From NCBI RefSeq assembly GCF_004193775.1, contig NC_041016.1:40400522-40464521 (forward strand): 64,000 bases of DNA. Reading direction: 5' to 3'. The notes under the pieces are model-generated. The model saw nothing but the letters and a program-made list of their open reading frames with translations, was not told the origin of the DNA and did not search any database. This document shows, one piece after another, positions 32,515 to 44,393 of this stretch. The stretch is from Glycine soja. Taxonomy: Eukaryota; Streptophyta; Magnoliopsida; Fabales; Fabaceae. Both the position numbers and the translations under genes were made by a program. The first letter of the stretch is position 1. Every line of letters begins with the position of its first letter.

Positions 32515-32998
32515 AAAATAACATGGGTTATTTACAAAAACCGATGTTAATATACACTAACAACATCGATTTTTGAAAAAAACCAATGTGAACATACAAC
32601 TTAACATCGATTCTTCCAAAAACCGATGTTATTTACGTACATTAACAACGGTTATTTACAAACCCCGATGTTAATCTTCAAAACGTTAACATTGGTTCTT
32701 ATAAAAAAACCGATGTTAACTCACACATTAACATCGGTTTTTATACAGAACCGATGTTAAAGTTTCTAACTTAACATCGATTTTGTATAAAAACCAATGT
32801 TAACATTCAACATTTATACACTTATTTTTGTGTAGTTCTTAATATATAACATCGGTTATTTAGATAACTGATGTTGGTAGTTTTATGTTAACATCGGTTT
32901 TTCAAAATCGATGTTAACCATAATACTTTCAACATCGGTTAAGAATCGATGTAAAAAGTCGTAAATAACCGATGTAAAAAACATATTTTCTAATAGTG
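32515..32998 (+). repeat. CACTA subterminal repeats and right terminal inverted repeat
   Basis: The word ACATCGGTT and its complement AACCGATGT recur, in both orientations and with variants, more than a dozen times between 32520 and 32975. The 13-bp terminal repeat follows at 32986-32998. Such arrays bind the element's own protein in known En/Spm elements. TTT-like bases after the end leave the 3-bp target duplication unproven. Confidence 0.8.
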
Positions 32999-34494
32999 TT
33001 TGTTCATCTTATATTCAATTTCTTGTTCGTCTTATTTTTTTTAATATTACCTTAAGAAGATTTTCGTTTGATTACTGGCTTACACTGAGTCATGTATTGA
33101 ACACGCTTTAATTTTGCTCTAAAAGTATTTTGTTTAACTTGTTTTGTTGTTTGTCCTTCTTTTTGAGAGAGCTAGAGAGAAATGAAAAGCATTGACATGG
33201 AGTATCATTATTCTTTTTATGTTCTAATTTGCGGTACTTGTACCCTTATCCATTAAAATAAATCGGATATTACCCGTATTCATTCTCTATCAAAGTGAAC
33301 ATTTCACGTCAAAATTGAAACATGTCCAAAAAGGTACCCACGGGTTTGAATTTACTTATCATGTCTACTTTTTACTAATCTTAAGGCTTAAATTATAACA
33401 ATATTGTGTCACTTGCTAGTCTCCTCTCCCTATTTATAATCCTTCACCTAGGAACTTCGTTGCCAAATGTTTGATTGAAACTACTATTCCTGGAGTGTTT
33501 AGGGAAAGTCGACCTAATACAACATTATATTAGCCATACAATCAACCACTAAGAACCTAATTGGTATTGTCTTTTTTTCTTGTTTATTCCTACTGCGTGG
33601 AACATCTTCAAGTATTTCATGGGTTGTATCGGGTCCCTTGTAAAATTTATTAAGTCACTTTTGTAGGTTTTAAATTGTTGCTTATAAATTCTCATCTAGC
33701 TTAACACCTTATAATATAGAATATTTGTCGAACTTCTTTGGTCTACAAACACTTTTCTTATATCTACGTACATTTGTAATGATGACTCAAATAAACATTA
33801 GTTTATCAATTTTAGGAATGGCATTCTTATAATCTTCATAAGGAAAATAGATGATCATACGCCTTGCTCGTACTCTTGAGTTTTGAAGGTTCAAATTAGC
33901 TTGAATTTCCAACATAAAAGGATTTTTTTTTGTAGGAATCCCGACCCTATGCAAATCCACCTGAAACCATTTGAATTTGGATCAACTGAGTATGATAAAT
34001 GTTCTTGACTGTTAATTGCCTATGCATTATGCTGATAGGAATCGAAATTGTCGAATTCCAATAGACTAAACTAATTATTTTGTTTAAAGTGAGGTTGGTG
34101 GTCATGCGGACTTTAATGACAGAGCTGACCAAACTAGTAAATGAATAACTCCCTAAATTCAAACTAGGGCAAGCGAGGATGAGGATGATGATACTTATAA
34201 AGGAATTTTGATGCTTATGTCAGCAAAGAAATCCCACAAAATGTATGATATTAATAAATATGCATACTAGTAATACTAATGCAAACACTATTTATAAATG
34301 TGAAGATGGATTAAATTTCTATTCAATGCCCATTGCCTACAAAAAAGGGTTATATGTTGTTAAATTATTGTGAAATTACTTTAATTTTTAGTGTATTTAT
34401 CCATGTTTACATATCCAATGGATCTAGGACGCGAGTTAGGCACTAGGCCTATTTCGTAACAACAACAAATACTTGTTTGTGATACTTGTTTAAA

Positions 34495-34549
<55 letters not shown>

Positions 34550-35004
34550 TAATTTGAATTTATCCTTTTTAAAAAAATGTTTTACAAACTATTTTTTGAG
34601 AAAAAACTTAATTAATTAATTAAAAATCATGTCATGTTTTTCTATTTATTTAAATATTTGAATAAATATTAAATTAGTACGTGTTAATTTCTTTTAATTT
34701 TTATAAATAATTTTTTTAAATCAAATTAAATGAGAAAATTATATCACAATACGTAAGAAAAAATATAGTTATTTATATATTTATACAAATATTACGTTAA
34801 TAAAATTAATATTTAATTTAAGTCTATTTTACTTAAATATATTATATATTCATCCACATCATGTCTAAATTAATATTTAGATTTCGATAGGTAAATCATA
34901 AATACAAAAATCGAAAAGAATTTGGACATGGTGTGGATGAAAATAGCTTTAAAAGTTCAAATAAAAGCTATTTCTTTCTTCTTTTTTTTTTAAAAAAAGG
35001 AAAA
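32999..35004. other. AT-rich sequence without a recognised gene
   Basis: Two kilobases of AT-rich DNA separate the CACTA end from the FRS pseudogene. Open frames are short and unfamiliar. A perfect (AT)n run lies at about 34500-34545. Part of the stretch just before 35004 may hold the FRS promoter, but I see no clear TATA box outside the microsatellite. Confidence 0.5.
34500..34545. repeat. (AT)n microsatellite
   Basis: An uninterrupted run of about 23 AT dinucleotides in an AT-rich region upstream of the FRS pseudogene. Confidence 0.95.
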
Positions 35005-36659
35005 TGTGATTCTGAACTATGAAGTACAGAGCGTTTGTTTCTGGTTTTTGGATACTGCCACTCTTTCACGGTGAAATTCAAGCTCGTTTTCCTTTCAACT
35101 CAAAATCCCTAATCATCAACACGAAGGGTTTGTGGACCAAAACGCTGCGTTTCCATTTCACTCACAATCTCAAGCTAACCCAGCTCTATCTTATGGCGTA
35201 TCAGGTGAGTGAATTTTGCTTTCTTGTTCATTCTCGACATATAATGCAAATAAGTTTGGATTTTGGAAGTGAATTTATTTATTTATCATTATGGCAATTA
35301 ACAAATATCGTTTTTCTTAACCTTTGCTCTTTTGGAAGAGCCAAGAATCAAATAATTATGAATGGGTTGTAATGGGAATGCTCTTTGAGAATTGTAAAAG
35401 TGTAAACGTGATTTTGGGTCAGTAACTGTAGTGAAAGTTACTGTATTTATTGGAGATAATGTGATAGTTCTCAACGTGTAGTTTTATTGAAAATGAAGAA
35501 AAAGAAAAGGTTATTGAATTGAATGGTTTCTATATATATTTTGAAACAACAATATGAGCAGGTGATCTGAAAAGCTGACTCTAATAATAGATGGAAGTAT
35601 TTGCTTTGCAAATTGTGGCTTAAATGGTTGCTGGAGATGAAGAAAAAAGGTTATTGGATTGAAGAGTTTCTGTGTATTTTTTGGGCAGGTGTGTTCTGAA
35701 AACAGACTCTAAGTATAGGTGTAATAATTTACTTTGCAAATTGTAGGTTTTTATGTGATTAACATTTTGTTTCAACTTTCAACAAGGCAAAGCTGGTCTA
35801 GATTATTCCCGTGTCTAATTTCAATGCTGTAGCAGATAGTTCCTCGTGGTTTAATGAAATTATTGTCATGAGCAAATTTTCTGAGGAATTCTTGCAGTTT
35901 TTAATTTAGGATTCAATAATCCTGCAGTAACATTCTTTGTGGCTTTATGTTGTGAATTTCTTAAAATTTAATTAGTCTTGTTCACTTGTTAGACTTTAAG
36001 ATTATTGTATTCCTTAATATCCAACTTTCCAACACGATGTCTGTTCTTTATATAGGACAAATTCACTCTTTTAGAAACCTCTAACATCAATGTGTGAGCT
36101 ATGAGTACAATTATTTTTTCAAATTAAAATGAAATTTAATTTTAACTTTATACTAACTTCAATTTGTTTTTTCCATGAGAAATGCTTCACTTTTCTATCA
36201 AGGGTTTTCTGAACATATAAATATCAATTTTCTCTAATATTTAATATTTATAAAAAAAAATGAGATTTGTGGATCTTAGACCAAAACTCACAAATGTCTT
36301 TAATTATTTTACCCAAGCTGCCAACAATAACACTTTCTAGGTTAGAATAAACTAGCATTTTCATGCAGTAGGATCTATTAATATCTCTAATTGGTTGACA
36401 GTATTGGTGATTTTATAATTTTTAAACTTATGGAAATTCCTTTGACCTTCTGGGTTCTAGAATTTGAAAATTACTTCCCAAGTGCATAATCATATATTTT
36501 CTATGTCTGCTACACACATGATGTTCTTGTTCAATGCATTGTGTAGGTAGAGATAATGCAGGAAATTTCCATCATTGCTTCAAAAGGATTAGCAGAAGTC
36601 ATGTTTTCGAGTCCTTTCAAGGAGAACCATTGAGGTGCTCTATCATTAGCTAGACTATC
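35005..36659 (+). other. Possible 5' noncoding exon and intron of the FRS pseudogene
   Basis: A more GC-balanced stretch at 35020-35204 ends in ATCAG followed by GTGAGTGA, a good donor site. At 36546 a T-rich run ends in GTGTAG, followed by about 113 bases up to the FRS start codon at 36660. This fits a 5' UTR intron of about 1.34 kb, as seen in many FAR1-family genes. The open frame at 35019-35372 has no recognisable similarity. This is inference from splice signals only. Confidence 0.35.
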
Positions 36660-38133
36660 ATGGATGTTGAGGCAGTAGACGAAGGAGAAAACAGTGATAG
36701 ACCTGTTTCTGAAAATGTTGAAACTGGAAAAGGCCAGGAACAAAATATGACTGTAAACTTGGCTGAAAGAGAAGTGAATAATCAGAATGGTGATGCATAT
36801 AGGAAACCACAAGTGGGCATGCTGTTTGAATCTGAAGATGCTGCAAAATCTTTTTATAATGCATATGCAAGACATGTAGGATTTAGCACCCATGTTGGTC
36901 AATTCAATCGTGCTAAGCCTGATGGTCCAATTATAACTTGGGATTTTGCGTGTTCCAGGGAGGTATTTAAAAGGAAGAACATAGTTAGTTGTAATGCAGT
37001 GCTTAGGGTGGAGAGAAAGATGCAAACTGTGGATAGTTACAAAATTTGTTGAGGACCATTGAGGATTTTGAATCAACATGGAAGTCTCTTCTGGATAAAT
37101 ATGATCTCCAGAAAAATGATTGGCTTCAAGCAGTGTATAATGCTCGCAAACAATGGGCCCCTGTTTACTTTCGTAATACTTTGCTGCAATTACTTCGAAC
37201 CATGGGGTTAGCTCCTTTTCTGATGGATATGTAAATCAACAGACAATCATACCCTTATTCTTTAGGCAGTATGAAAGATCTCTTGAACATTCATTGGAAA
37301 AAGAAATAGAAGCAGATTATGAGACTATTTGTAACACACCTGTACTGAAGACTCCATCACTAATGGAACAACAAGCAGCAAATATGTACACTAAGAAGAT
37401 TTTTGCAAAATTTCAGGAGGAACTGGTGGAAACTTTTGCTTATACTGCAAATAATGTTGAGGATGATGGTGTGATCAGTAAATACAGGGTTGCAAAATAT
37501 GTACATGATCACAAGGCATACATGCTCACATTAAATATCTCTGAAATGAAGGTGAATTGCAGCTGCCAGATGTTTGAATACTCAGGCGTTCTTTGTTGAC
37601 ATATATTGACTGTCTTCACTGTTACAAATGTTCTTACCCTTCCATCGCACTACATTTTGAAACGATGGACAAGGAATGCAAAATCTGATCTTGGAACTGA
37701 TGAAAAAATAACAGATCCAATTGACATTGAAAATCTCACTGTACGTTTTAATAGTTTATGTCGAGAAGCCATTAAGCTTGCTGAAGAAGGAGCAGTTTCT
37801 GTAGAGACTTATAATGCAACAATGAATGCTTTAAGAGAGGGGGCTAAAAGGGTAGGTATTATGAAAAAAAATGTTGCAAAAGTCACACCTCCAAACACTC
37901 AGGGTAATGGAAGCTGCCTGAAAGACCATAGCAAGAATAGCCCTTCATCAATTTCTGATGTCATCCCATCATTATGGCCTTGGCAAGATTCAGTGTCTCA
38001 TCACTTCAATCTTAATGACCTGGGGCTTCCTGTTACTGATTTGAATACCCCTAGTATGGCTCCTGTTTCTATTCACCGGGATGGTGGCCCTCCAGATAAC
38101 ACTATTGATTTGAATCACCCTTGTAATTATTAG
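36660..38133 (+). pseudogene. FAR1-related (FRS) transcription factor gene, main exon, broken
   Basis: FRS proteins are plant nuclear regulators derived from Mutator-like transposases. The Met at 36660 begins an acidic N-terminus, then the FAR1-type DNA-binding region (LFESEDAAKSFYNAYARHVG, FACSREVFKRKN) to about 37010. Sequence then jumps from the start of the family's VEDH motif straight to TIEDFESTWKSLLDKYDLQK at 37049. The rest of the zinc-finger part and the MULE-transposase-like domain, probably about 250 codons or more, are gone. The SWIM-type motif follows at 37555-37610 ([13 protein letters not shown], then a stop where Arg normally stands, then HIL). The C-terminus to 38133 includes PSLWPWQDSVSHHFNLND. 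Two frame changes (about 37031 and 37180) and the stop at 37597-37599 show it is a pseudogene. No GT donor stands directly after the conserved PPDNT. Confidence 0.85.
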
Positions 38134-38191
38134 TTTATTTGGTTCAGATATACTGGTCATTGCTTTAATTGACTATCATTTATCGATGCAG

Positions 38192-38281
38192 GTTGTCCTT
38201 ACTTGTTTCAAGTCTATGACTTGGATCATCTCAAATAAGAATTCAAGCTCATCCAGTAAAATTGCAGTCATCAACATGAAG
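38192..38281 (+). pseudogene. FRS pseudogene, second coding exon
   Basis: Ninety bases between GATGCAG and GTATGTAT, in phase 0, encode VVLTCFKSMTWIISNKNSSS and a following AVINMK. This matches the C-terminal extension of a subgroup of FRS proteins. The open frame is intact in this exon. Confidence 0.75.
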
Positions 38282-38613
38282 GTATGTATATAGGTGCTTT
38301 GTATGCCTGCAAGCTATAAGCTATGTTCTCTTCTGTGTTACAGTCTTCACATCTTTTATTTATTGAGAAATAGATATCTCAATATATTTATGTATGTTAC
38401 TCTGATTGAATTTAATGTGGCTAACAATGTGCTCTGTAGTTGGAAGAGATCAGTCTATGTCCAGATATCCGTTTAACATTCATGTTCTCTGCTGAAAATA
38501 TTAACAATCTAGGTTATTTCAGTTACCATATTGTTTTCCATGTTCACATAACATGTACAAGGTGCTGCAATATTCTTTCCTACTTGTTAATTATGTTTTT
38601 CTCCCTCTTGTAG

Positions 38614-38763
38614 CTTCAAGATTATGGTAAGGGCCCTTTAGGAGAGACAGAAGTGCAATTCAGGGTGACAAGGGTCACTTTGGAGCCTATGTTGAGGTCT
38701 ATGACTTACATCAGTCAACAGCTAAATGCACCAGTCAATAGAGTTGCTATCATCAATCTGAGG
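38614..38763 (+). pseudogene. FRS pseudogene, third coding exon
   Basis: One hundred and fifty bases between CTCTTGTAG and GTATGTAA, phase 0, encode LQDYGKGPLGETEVQFRVTR and then LEPMLRSMTYISQQLN and RVAIINLR. The last part repeats the pattern of the neighbouring exons: a module ending in MLRSMTYI..QL and then AVINLKLQD. No stop is present. Confidence 0.75.
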
Positions 38764-39495
38764 GTATGTAAACTTGGATCATGATCCTCTACTCTTCCTA
38801 GATCCTAAACATTTCACAATCAACTATAAGTTTTGTGGTCAAAATAATTATCTCCTTCAAATGCTCTCATTTCATTTAAATGAAACCTCAAAATAGGAGG
38901 TTTACAACCTATTTTAAGTTTGAGTAGTTCCACTGATAGTTTTCTTTTCTTTCCTTTTCCTGAATGATCTACACTAATTGTTTGCTGGAGAAGACAAGAG
39001 GTCCTCATTATTTATTGCTAAACTGTTTAACTCTTCCATTATAATTTATTTACCACTATTAGGTGTCACCATCTATTGAGTATCTGTATAGTATGTTCTG
39101 AACTTGTTACTGTAGAAAGATGTTCTGTCAATGACCAACTACCCTAAACCCTATTTCATTGACATGTGCCCTCGTGAAAAGTTTTTTAAACGTTGCCAAA
39201 GTTAAGACTCACCCATATACTTTGTGCCAAAAAAATAGCTTAATTAGAAGAATGGAGGCAGCAAGAATTTAACTATTGTTTGGTTATAGATGTGTGTTAT
39301 GACTTAAGCACAAGAGGAGAACCCTACCCAAAAAGACTAGTCTATTAAGTTTTTTTTTTTTGGAAGGCAAATAATATATATGTATTAATATAGTCAAAAA
39401 ACAGTACAAGGGGTACTGGAAGATGATACAAAGCACCTCTGGTGCTGCCCTCCAAAAACCCAATCAAACCCAACTAAAAGGCTAACCCTGTCGAA

Positions 39496-42400
39496 TTAAC
39501 CAAAGGAATCTGAGATATGAGAAGACCATTGGTTAAAACTAGTATTAAAACCTTTTTGTCTAGCTTTTAACCAAGACCAAGCTAGGAACAAAGCATCTTC
39601 CATGACTTTAGATGGTTCGAAAGGTTTTTCATGGAAAATGAGGAGATTCCTATGCTGCCATATGGTACTGGTCAGAGCAACCCACCAATCACACCAAGAG
39701 CTGTGGTTTATGTGAGCTCCAAAGCCATCACAGAATTGCAGAAAATGATCTACTGGAGAAGCTGGGAGAGGTCCCTGAACCTGAACCCATGTCATTGACT
39801 CCCACCAGAGGCCTACTATCCTCTTACAATTAAAAAATAAGTGGCCCACCTCCTCCTGATCTAGACCACAGAGGGGACAGACAGTGTCCTGGATGATCAC
39901 GTTCCTTCTTAAGAGATTAGCTCTAGTAGGGAGCCTATCTTGAAGAAGCCTCCAAGTGAAAACTGCAGCTTTTGGGGGAATCTTCAATTTCCATAGTAAT
40001 GTTGAGGATCTCAGATCAAAGGCTGGAGAAGAGGGGGTTATCATGAATTTGTATGCTGACCTAGTGGAATAGACCCCACTAGGATCAGCTTTCCAGGTCA
40101 TGATGTCCTTAACATTTCTCTGAAAATGGAAAGAGCTGATTTCTTCCATAAAATCGACAGCTAGATCACTTTCATGGTCAAACAGGTTCCTTCTCCATTT
40201 CAAGTCCCACCTCCATGTATCTTGAGAGAAATATCCCATCATTGAAATAAGGTCAGATTGCTGTCTATTAATTAGAAACAGCTGAGTGTATTTCTGTTGT
40301 AGAGTAGGACCTTCTCCTAACCACTTATCTTTCCAAAAGCTGACTTTATCCCCGTTCCCAACCTTCCAGCTCAAGCAATGATGAAAAACATTTTGATCAG
40401 CCTGGTGATACAGCTTTCTGAGGCCCCTCCACCAGCTTGAATGTCCTCCTTGAACACGGCCTGACTGAAATTCAGACCAGCCTCCATACTTTGATTTGAT
40501 TAACCTGACCCAAGGTTGTTGCAGATCAGAAGCTAGGCCCCATATCCACTTCCCCAACAAAGCTATGTTAAATTTAGAGATGTCTTTAATTCCTAGACCC
40601 CCTTCAGACTTGGGCAGGCAAACATTCTACCATTTTACTCAAGGGATTTTCCTATGATCTTTGTCCCCCCCCCATAGGAAATTCCTTTGCAAAGCTACCA
40701 GATTATTTACTACCCTTTGTGGGATCTTGAAGAAGGATAATAAATATATTGGGGCAGCATTAAGGACAGAATTGATTAAAGTTACCTTTCCTCCCATAGA
40801 AATGTTTTTCTGGGCCCACTTAGATAGTTTAGACTCACATTTTTTTATTAAAGGCTCCCACACAACACTGCTGGAAGGTTTAGCCCCAATTGGAATACCC
40901 AAGTAGGTGAAAGGGGTTTCCAATTGTCACAATTCAAGATTTGTGCTGCTTCCAAGGTCCAAGTAACAGCACCCCCTATAACCCCAAACTGACTCTTAGC
41001 ATAGTTAATCTTCAAGCCCGAAACCAGTTCATAACCTCTTAGCATGGCCTTCAAAACCAAGACATTTTCCCAAGAAGCCTCACCCACAAAAACAGTATCA
41101 TCTGCATACTGCAGAATATTTGTGGGCTCATAATTCATACCAACCCTGTAGCTGCTATATAGATTCTTCCTAACTGCTTCCCTCATTAGGCCTGAGATGC
41201 CTTCCCCAACTATGTTAAAGAGTAGAGGGGCTAGGGGATCCCCTTGCCTCAAGCCTCTAGATGGGGTAAACTCCTTTGTAGGGCTGCCATTAATAAGGAT
41301 AGAGATGGTTGCTGAGTGAAGACAAGCTGAGATCCACTTTCTCCATTTATGACAAAAGCCCAATCTATACAGCATATAGTCCAGGAAAGACCATGAGACT
41401 GTGTCATAAGCCTTCTCAAAGTCCACCTTGAAAATCATTGCTGGTTTCTTCCTCCTACAAGCTTCCTCAACCACCTCATTAAGAATCAAAGTGCCATGAA
41501 GAATATGTCTGTCTTTAATGAAAGCTGTTTGTCTTTCATCAATTAAGGCAGGTATAACCTGTCTCAACCTGCTTGCTAGAAGCTTAGCTATCACTTTGTA
41601 CATGCAGCCTATCAAGGATATTGGTCTATAATCATTTAGGGACTGAGGATGGTTAACTTTGGGGATAAGAGCCAAGAAAGAGGCATTGCTGCCTCTAGGG
41701 AAACAACCGTTGACATGGAACTCATCCACAAATCTTCTGAACTCTGGTTTTAGCACACTCCAGAATTCCTTAATAAAATTGAAATTAAAACCGTCCGGCC
41801 CAGGGCACTTATCTCCACCACAACTCCACACTGCTTCCTTAAGCTCCTGGTCTGAGAAAGGTAAAATTAAACCCTCCCTCTGCCTTTGATCAAGAGAAGG
41901 GAATTGAACTCCATCAAGGGTAGGCCTAGAGGGATTCTGCTCAGAAAATCTGTTGAGAAAGAAGTTCACAGCGCCTATCTTCACCTCCTCTGGTTGCTGG
42001 ACCCACAGCCCATCTATGCGAATACCTTGGAGAGCATTATAAATTCTCCTGAAATTGATTACCTTATGAAAGAAAGCCGAGTTGCTATCACCTTCTTGTA
42101 ACCACTTTGATCTGGATTTCTGCCTCAATAAAGATTCATAGGCAGTGGAAGCATTCCATAGCTGTTGTTGCAGGGATCTCCTAACCTTGATTTCATCTTC
42201 AGACAGAATTCTGGTTGAAGCTAAGTCTTCCACATCATTTAACTTCTGTTGAATTTTCTGAATCTCCTTAACATTTATGTTCCCATACTCCTGACTCCAC
42301 TGCTTTATTGTCATTTTCAAGTTTCTCAGCTTGTTCTTAAGCACGATACCACCCCAACCACCTTGCTGATCACTATTCCATGCCTCTCTCACCATGCTGT

Positions 42401-43172
42401 GATACCCTTTTTGATGAATCCACCAGTCAACTACCCAAAAAGGCTTAGGATCCCAATCTACCTTTTTAGTTTGCATAATGATGGGACAGTGGTCAGAGAA
42501 ATCCCTTGGGAGGTTATATTGGCAGCTATCTGGCCAGGAAAGCAAACACTGATCCGAGACCAGAAAACGATCAAGCCTTCTCTTCACACTTCTATTAGGT
42601 CGAATCCAGGTGAAGCTGCTGCCAGCACATTTGATTTCCTGCAATTCCATGTCTGATATCCATTGATTAAATTCAGAAATACCCAAAGTGTCAGCAGATC
42701 TTTGGGATAGGCTGAGTCTTTCATCTTGGCTTCTAATACTGTTAAAATCCCCCATGAAACACCAAAGGTCAGGGGGATTAGAATCCCTCAGCAGTTTCAA
42801 ATCATCCCACAATACTCTCTTCCCAGCTAGGTCACAGGGGGCATAAACATTAACGACAAACATTTTCTGGTTACTTTTAACACACCTTCCTTCTAGCATT
42901 AGGAAATTAACTCCTTTCACCTTCCTATCCACCAGGAATACTGCATTATTCCACAAGCAAAGCAGGCCCCCGACAGCCTGAATTGAGGGAACATAATCCC
43001 ATGATGTAGAGGAATCCCCCCATAGGGATTGACAAATACCTTTATTAAAACTTTCTTTTTTGGTTTCTTGAATGCACACTATGTCCACCTTATGTTTTAA
43101 AATATTCCTTCTAATGGCAGTCCATTTAACTCCCCTCCCCAAGCCTCTTGAATTATAAGAGAGAATGATCAT
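39496..43172 (-). pseudogene. LINE ORF2: endonuclease, reverse transcriptase, zinc-binding domain, broken
   Basis: The protein begins MIILSYNSRGLGRG at 43172, the start of an APE-type endonuclease, with IQETKKE, FMGDFNSIR and SDHCPIIM motifs. Reverse transcriptase follows, with PGPDGFNFNFIKEFW, LNDYRPISLIGCMYKVIAK, FKVDFEKAYDTVSW, GLRQGDPLAPLLFN and the catalytic LQYADDTVF near 41110. The C-terminal zf-RVT domain (about 39700-40100) contains PPKAAVFTWRLLQDRLPTRA and CPLCGLDQEEVGHLFFNC. It nicks target DNA and copies its own RNA there. Lesions are few: one frame change near 40910 and two stops near 40637 and 40625. About 1225 codons are close to full ORF2 length, so this copy is fairly young. 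Confidence 0.92.
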
Positions 43173-43623
43173 AATTGATGGTATTTAGAACCCATCTCTA
43201 CTGCCACCTTATTGTCATTAGTGTCCATGTCCCTCATAAGCTCCTTAATCTTCGAATCATCCTCTCCATGTGTCAGACCCAATTCCTTCACAAGGTCAAA
43301 CTGCCTTTCCATTATCGCGCCATACGAAGTTGAGGTGGAGTCTGTTAATAAGGCCGGTATTGGGTTAACCACAGGATTAAAGCAAAAGGCCTTTCCCCTA
43401 CTAGCCAGCACCTCCTTCCTCCTAACGTACACCTTAGTAACTGATTCTGTTGGGCCCAGTATCCTTGGGCCCAATACACCCTCAGTCTCCTTTGGTTCTA
43501 TTTGGCCACCGCGGGTGCTAAGGTTGGGAGTCTCCTTTATAGGCATAGCATTGTCTTGGGGTGGTATAGATACAGTCAGGATGTCCCCTTCCATTTCCTT
43601 TTCTGTGCAAGAATTTTCAAACC
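43169..43623 (-). pseudogene. LINE ORF1, C-terminal part only
   Basis: The frame is open from the truncation point to a TGA that overlaps the ORF2 start codon as ATGA (43169-43172). Residues such as PNLSTRGGQIEPKETEGVLG are polar with no known domain; the DUF4283-type RNA-binding domain and zinc knuckle would lie in the missing part. An open frame from 43645 adds a Met and a few residues, but these seem to come from the target DNA beyond the truncation point. In the cell ORF1 protein coats the LINE RNA. Confidence 0.6.
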
Positions 43624-43631
43624 CTATTAAG

Positions 43632-44393
43632 TGGGAAAGTTCCATGGATTATGCACCACATTAAGGTTTTTATTCTACTCAACATGGGACTCAACACTGT
43701 GATAAGAATCAACTAGTTAATGTGCATTGCTAGATTAGGAAAACAAATCACAAACTCTTACCTGACCTAATAGTTTAAAATCTTAGGGGAGTTGATTCTT
43801 GACACAATATCAAAGCCATTGGTTTGGCTTTGGCTGGAACAAATATTCAAGAAACGGTTGTATGAGCAGGTGTCCTAGGCCAACGATGATCAGTGAGATG
43901 AGATGGTGGAAGACATGGCTTGGTTTGGTTAATAGTTGTAACAAGTTGGAAGATACATGAAAAATGGCCAAGTCCATTGGAACAAATCTTTGTGGCATTT
44001 GGGCTGTCCCAATCCCAACAAGTGGTATAAGAGATTTTATGGATAATTGGTGAAGAGTTCAATCTTTGTCTCTCCCATTCTTAAGTTGAATTTTTGCATG
44101 AGGTAGAGTTGGTCTTTGTATTGGACACACTACATGTCCAATGGTTTTTTGAGGGGATGTGTTAGATGCCAAATCAATCACAAACCTTCGTTTGTTAGGC
44201 TTTTTGGAGAGTTGGTCCTTGACATGTACAATATCTATCAGATTCATAAGCACATTGAGTGGACTCTTGATGTCTATATGATATGGAGAAGGTCAGTTGC
44301 ATAGTCTCTAGAAAGTAGAAATGAATGCTCCTAAACAAAAAGTGTTAATCATTGTGTCTAATGCTTTGGAAAATTTGTTAAGTTAATCATACT
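43632..44393. other. Intron remnant, no gene; copia-like primer-site words
   Basis: There is no convincing coding frame. Two stretches resemble degenerate copia LTR ends with a Met-tRNA primer site: ACACAATATCAAAGCC near 43802 and CAAGTGGTATAAGAGA near 44020. These may be chance or old remnants. Confidence 0.35.

Larger units (their letters stand above)
29991..32998 (+). mobile_element. CACTA (En/Spm-like) element remnant, right part
   Basis: The right end is well marked: TTTTCTAATAGTG, the reverse complement of a CACTATTAGAAAA terminal repeat, at 32986-32998, after a dense set of subterminal repeats. The gene inside is of the Ulp1-protease-like kind that plant CACTA elements often carry. 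No left CACTA end is found; the segment starts next to the minus-strand Athila LTR at about 29991. The TPase gene (TNPD-like) is not present in this window. Confidence 0.75.
39350..43623 (-). mobile_element. L1-type LINE, 5'-truncated, minus strand
   Basis: The element has a 12-base poly(A) tail (T run at 39350-39361 on the plus strand), a short 3' UTR, a near-full ORF2 and the end of an ORF1. A probable 8-bp target duplication, CTATTAAG, stands at 39342-39349 and 43624-43631. An alternative, ATTAAG near 43659, cannot be excluded. Full plant L1 elements have a longer ORF1 with an RNA-binding domain and zinc knuckle; these are missing here, so the copy was truncated at insertion, as is usual for LINEs. 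Confidence 0.85.

Noticed and set aside
35019..35372. Open frame of 117 codons upstream of the FRS pseudogene
   Set aside because: No similarity is recognised, and it runs past a good splice donor at 35205; a noncoding exon is the better explanation.
36531..37079. Minus-strand open frame of 182 codons
   Set aside because: It is the antisense shadow of the FRS main exon.
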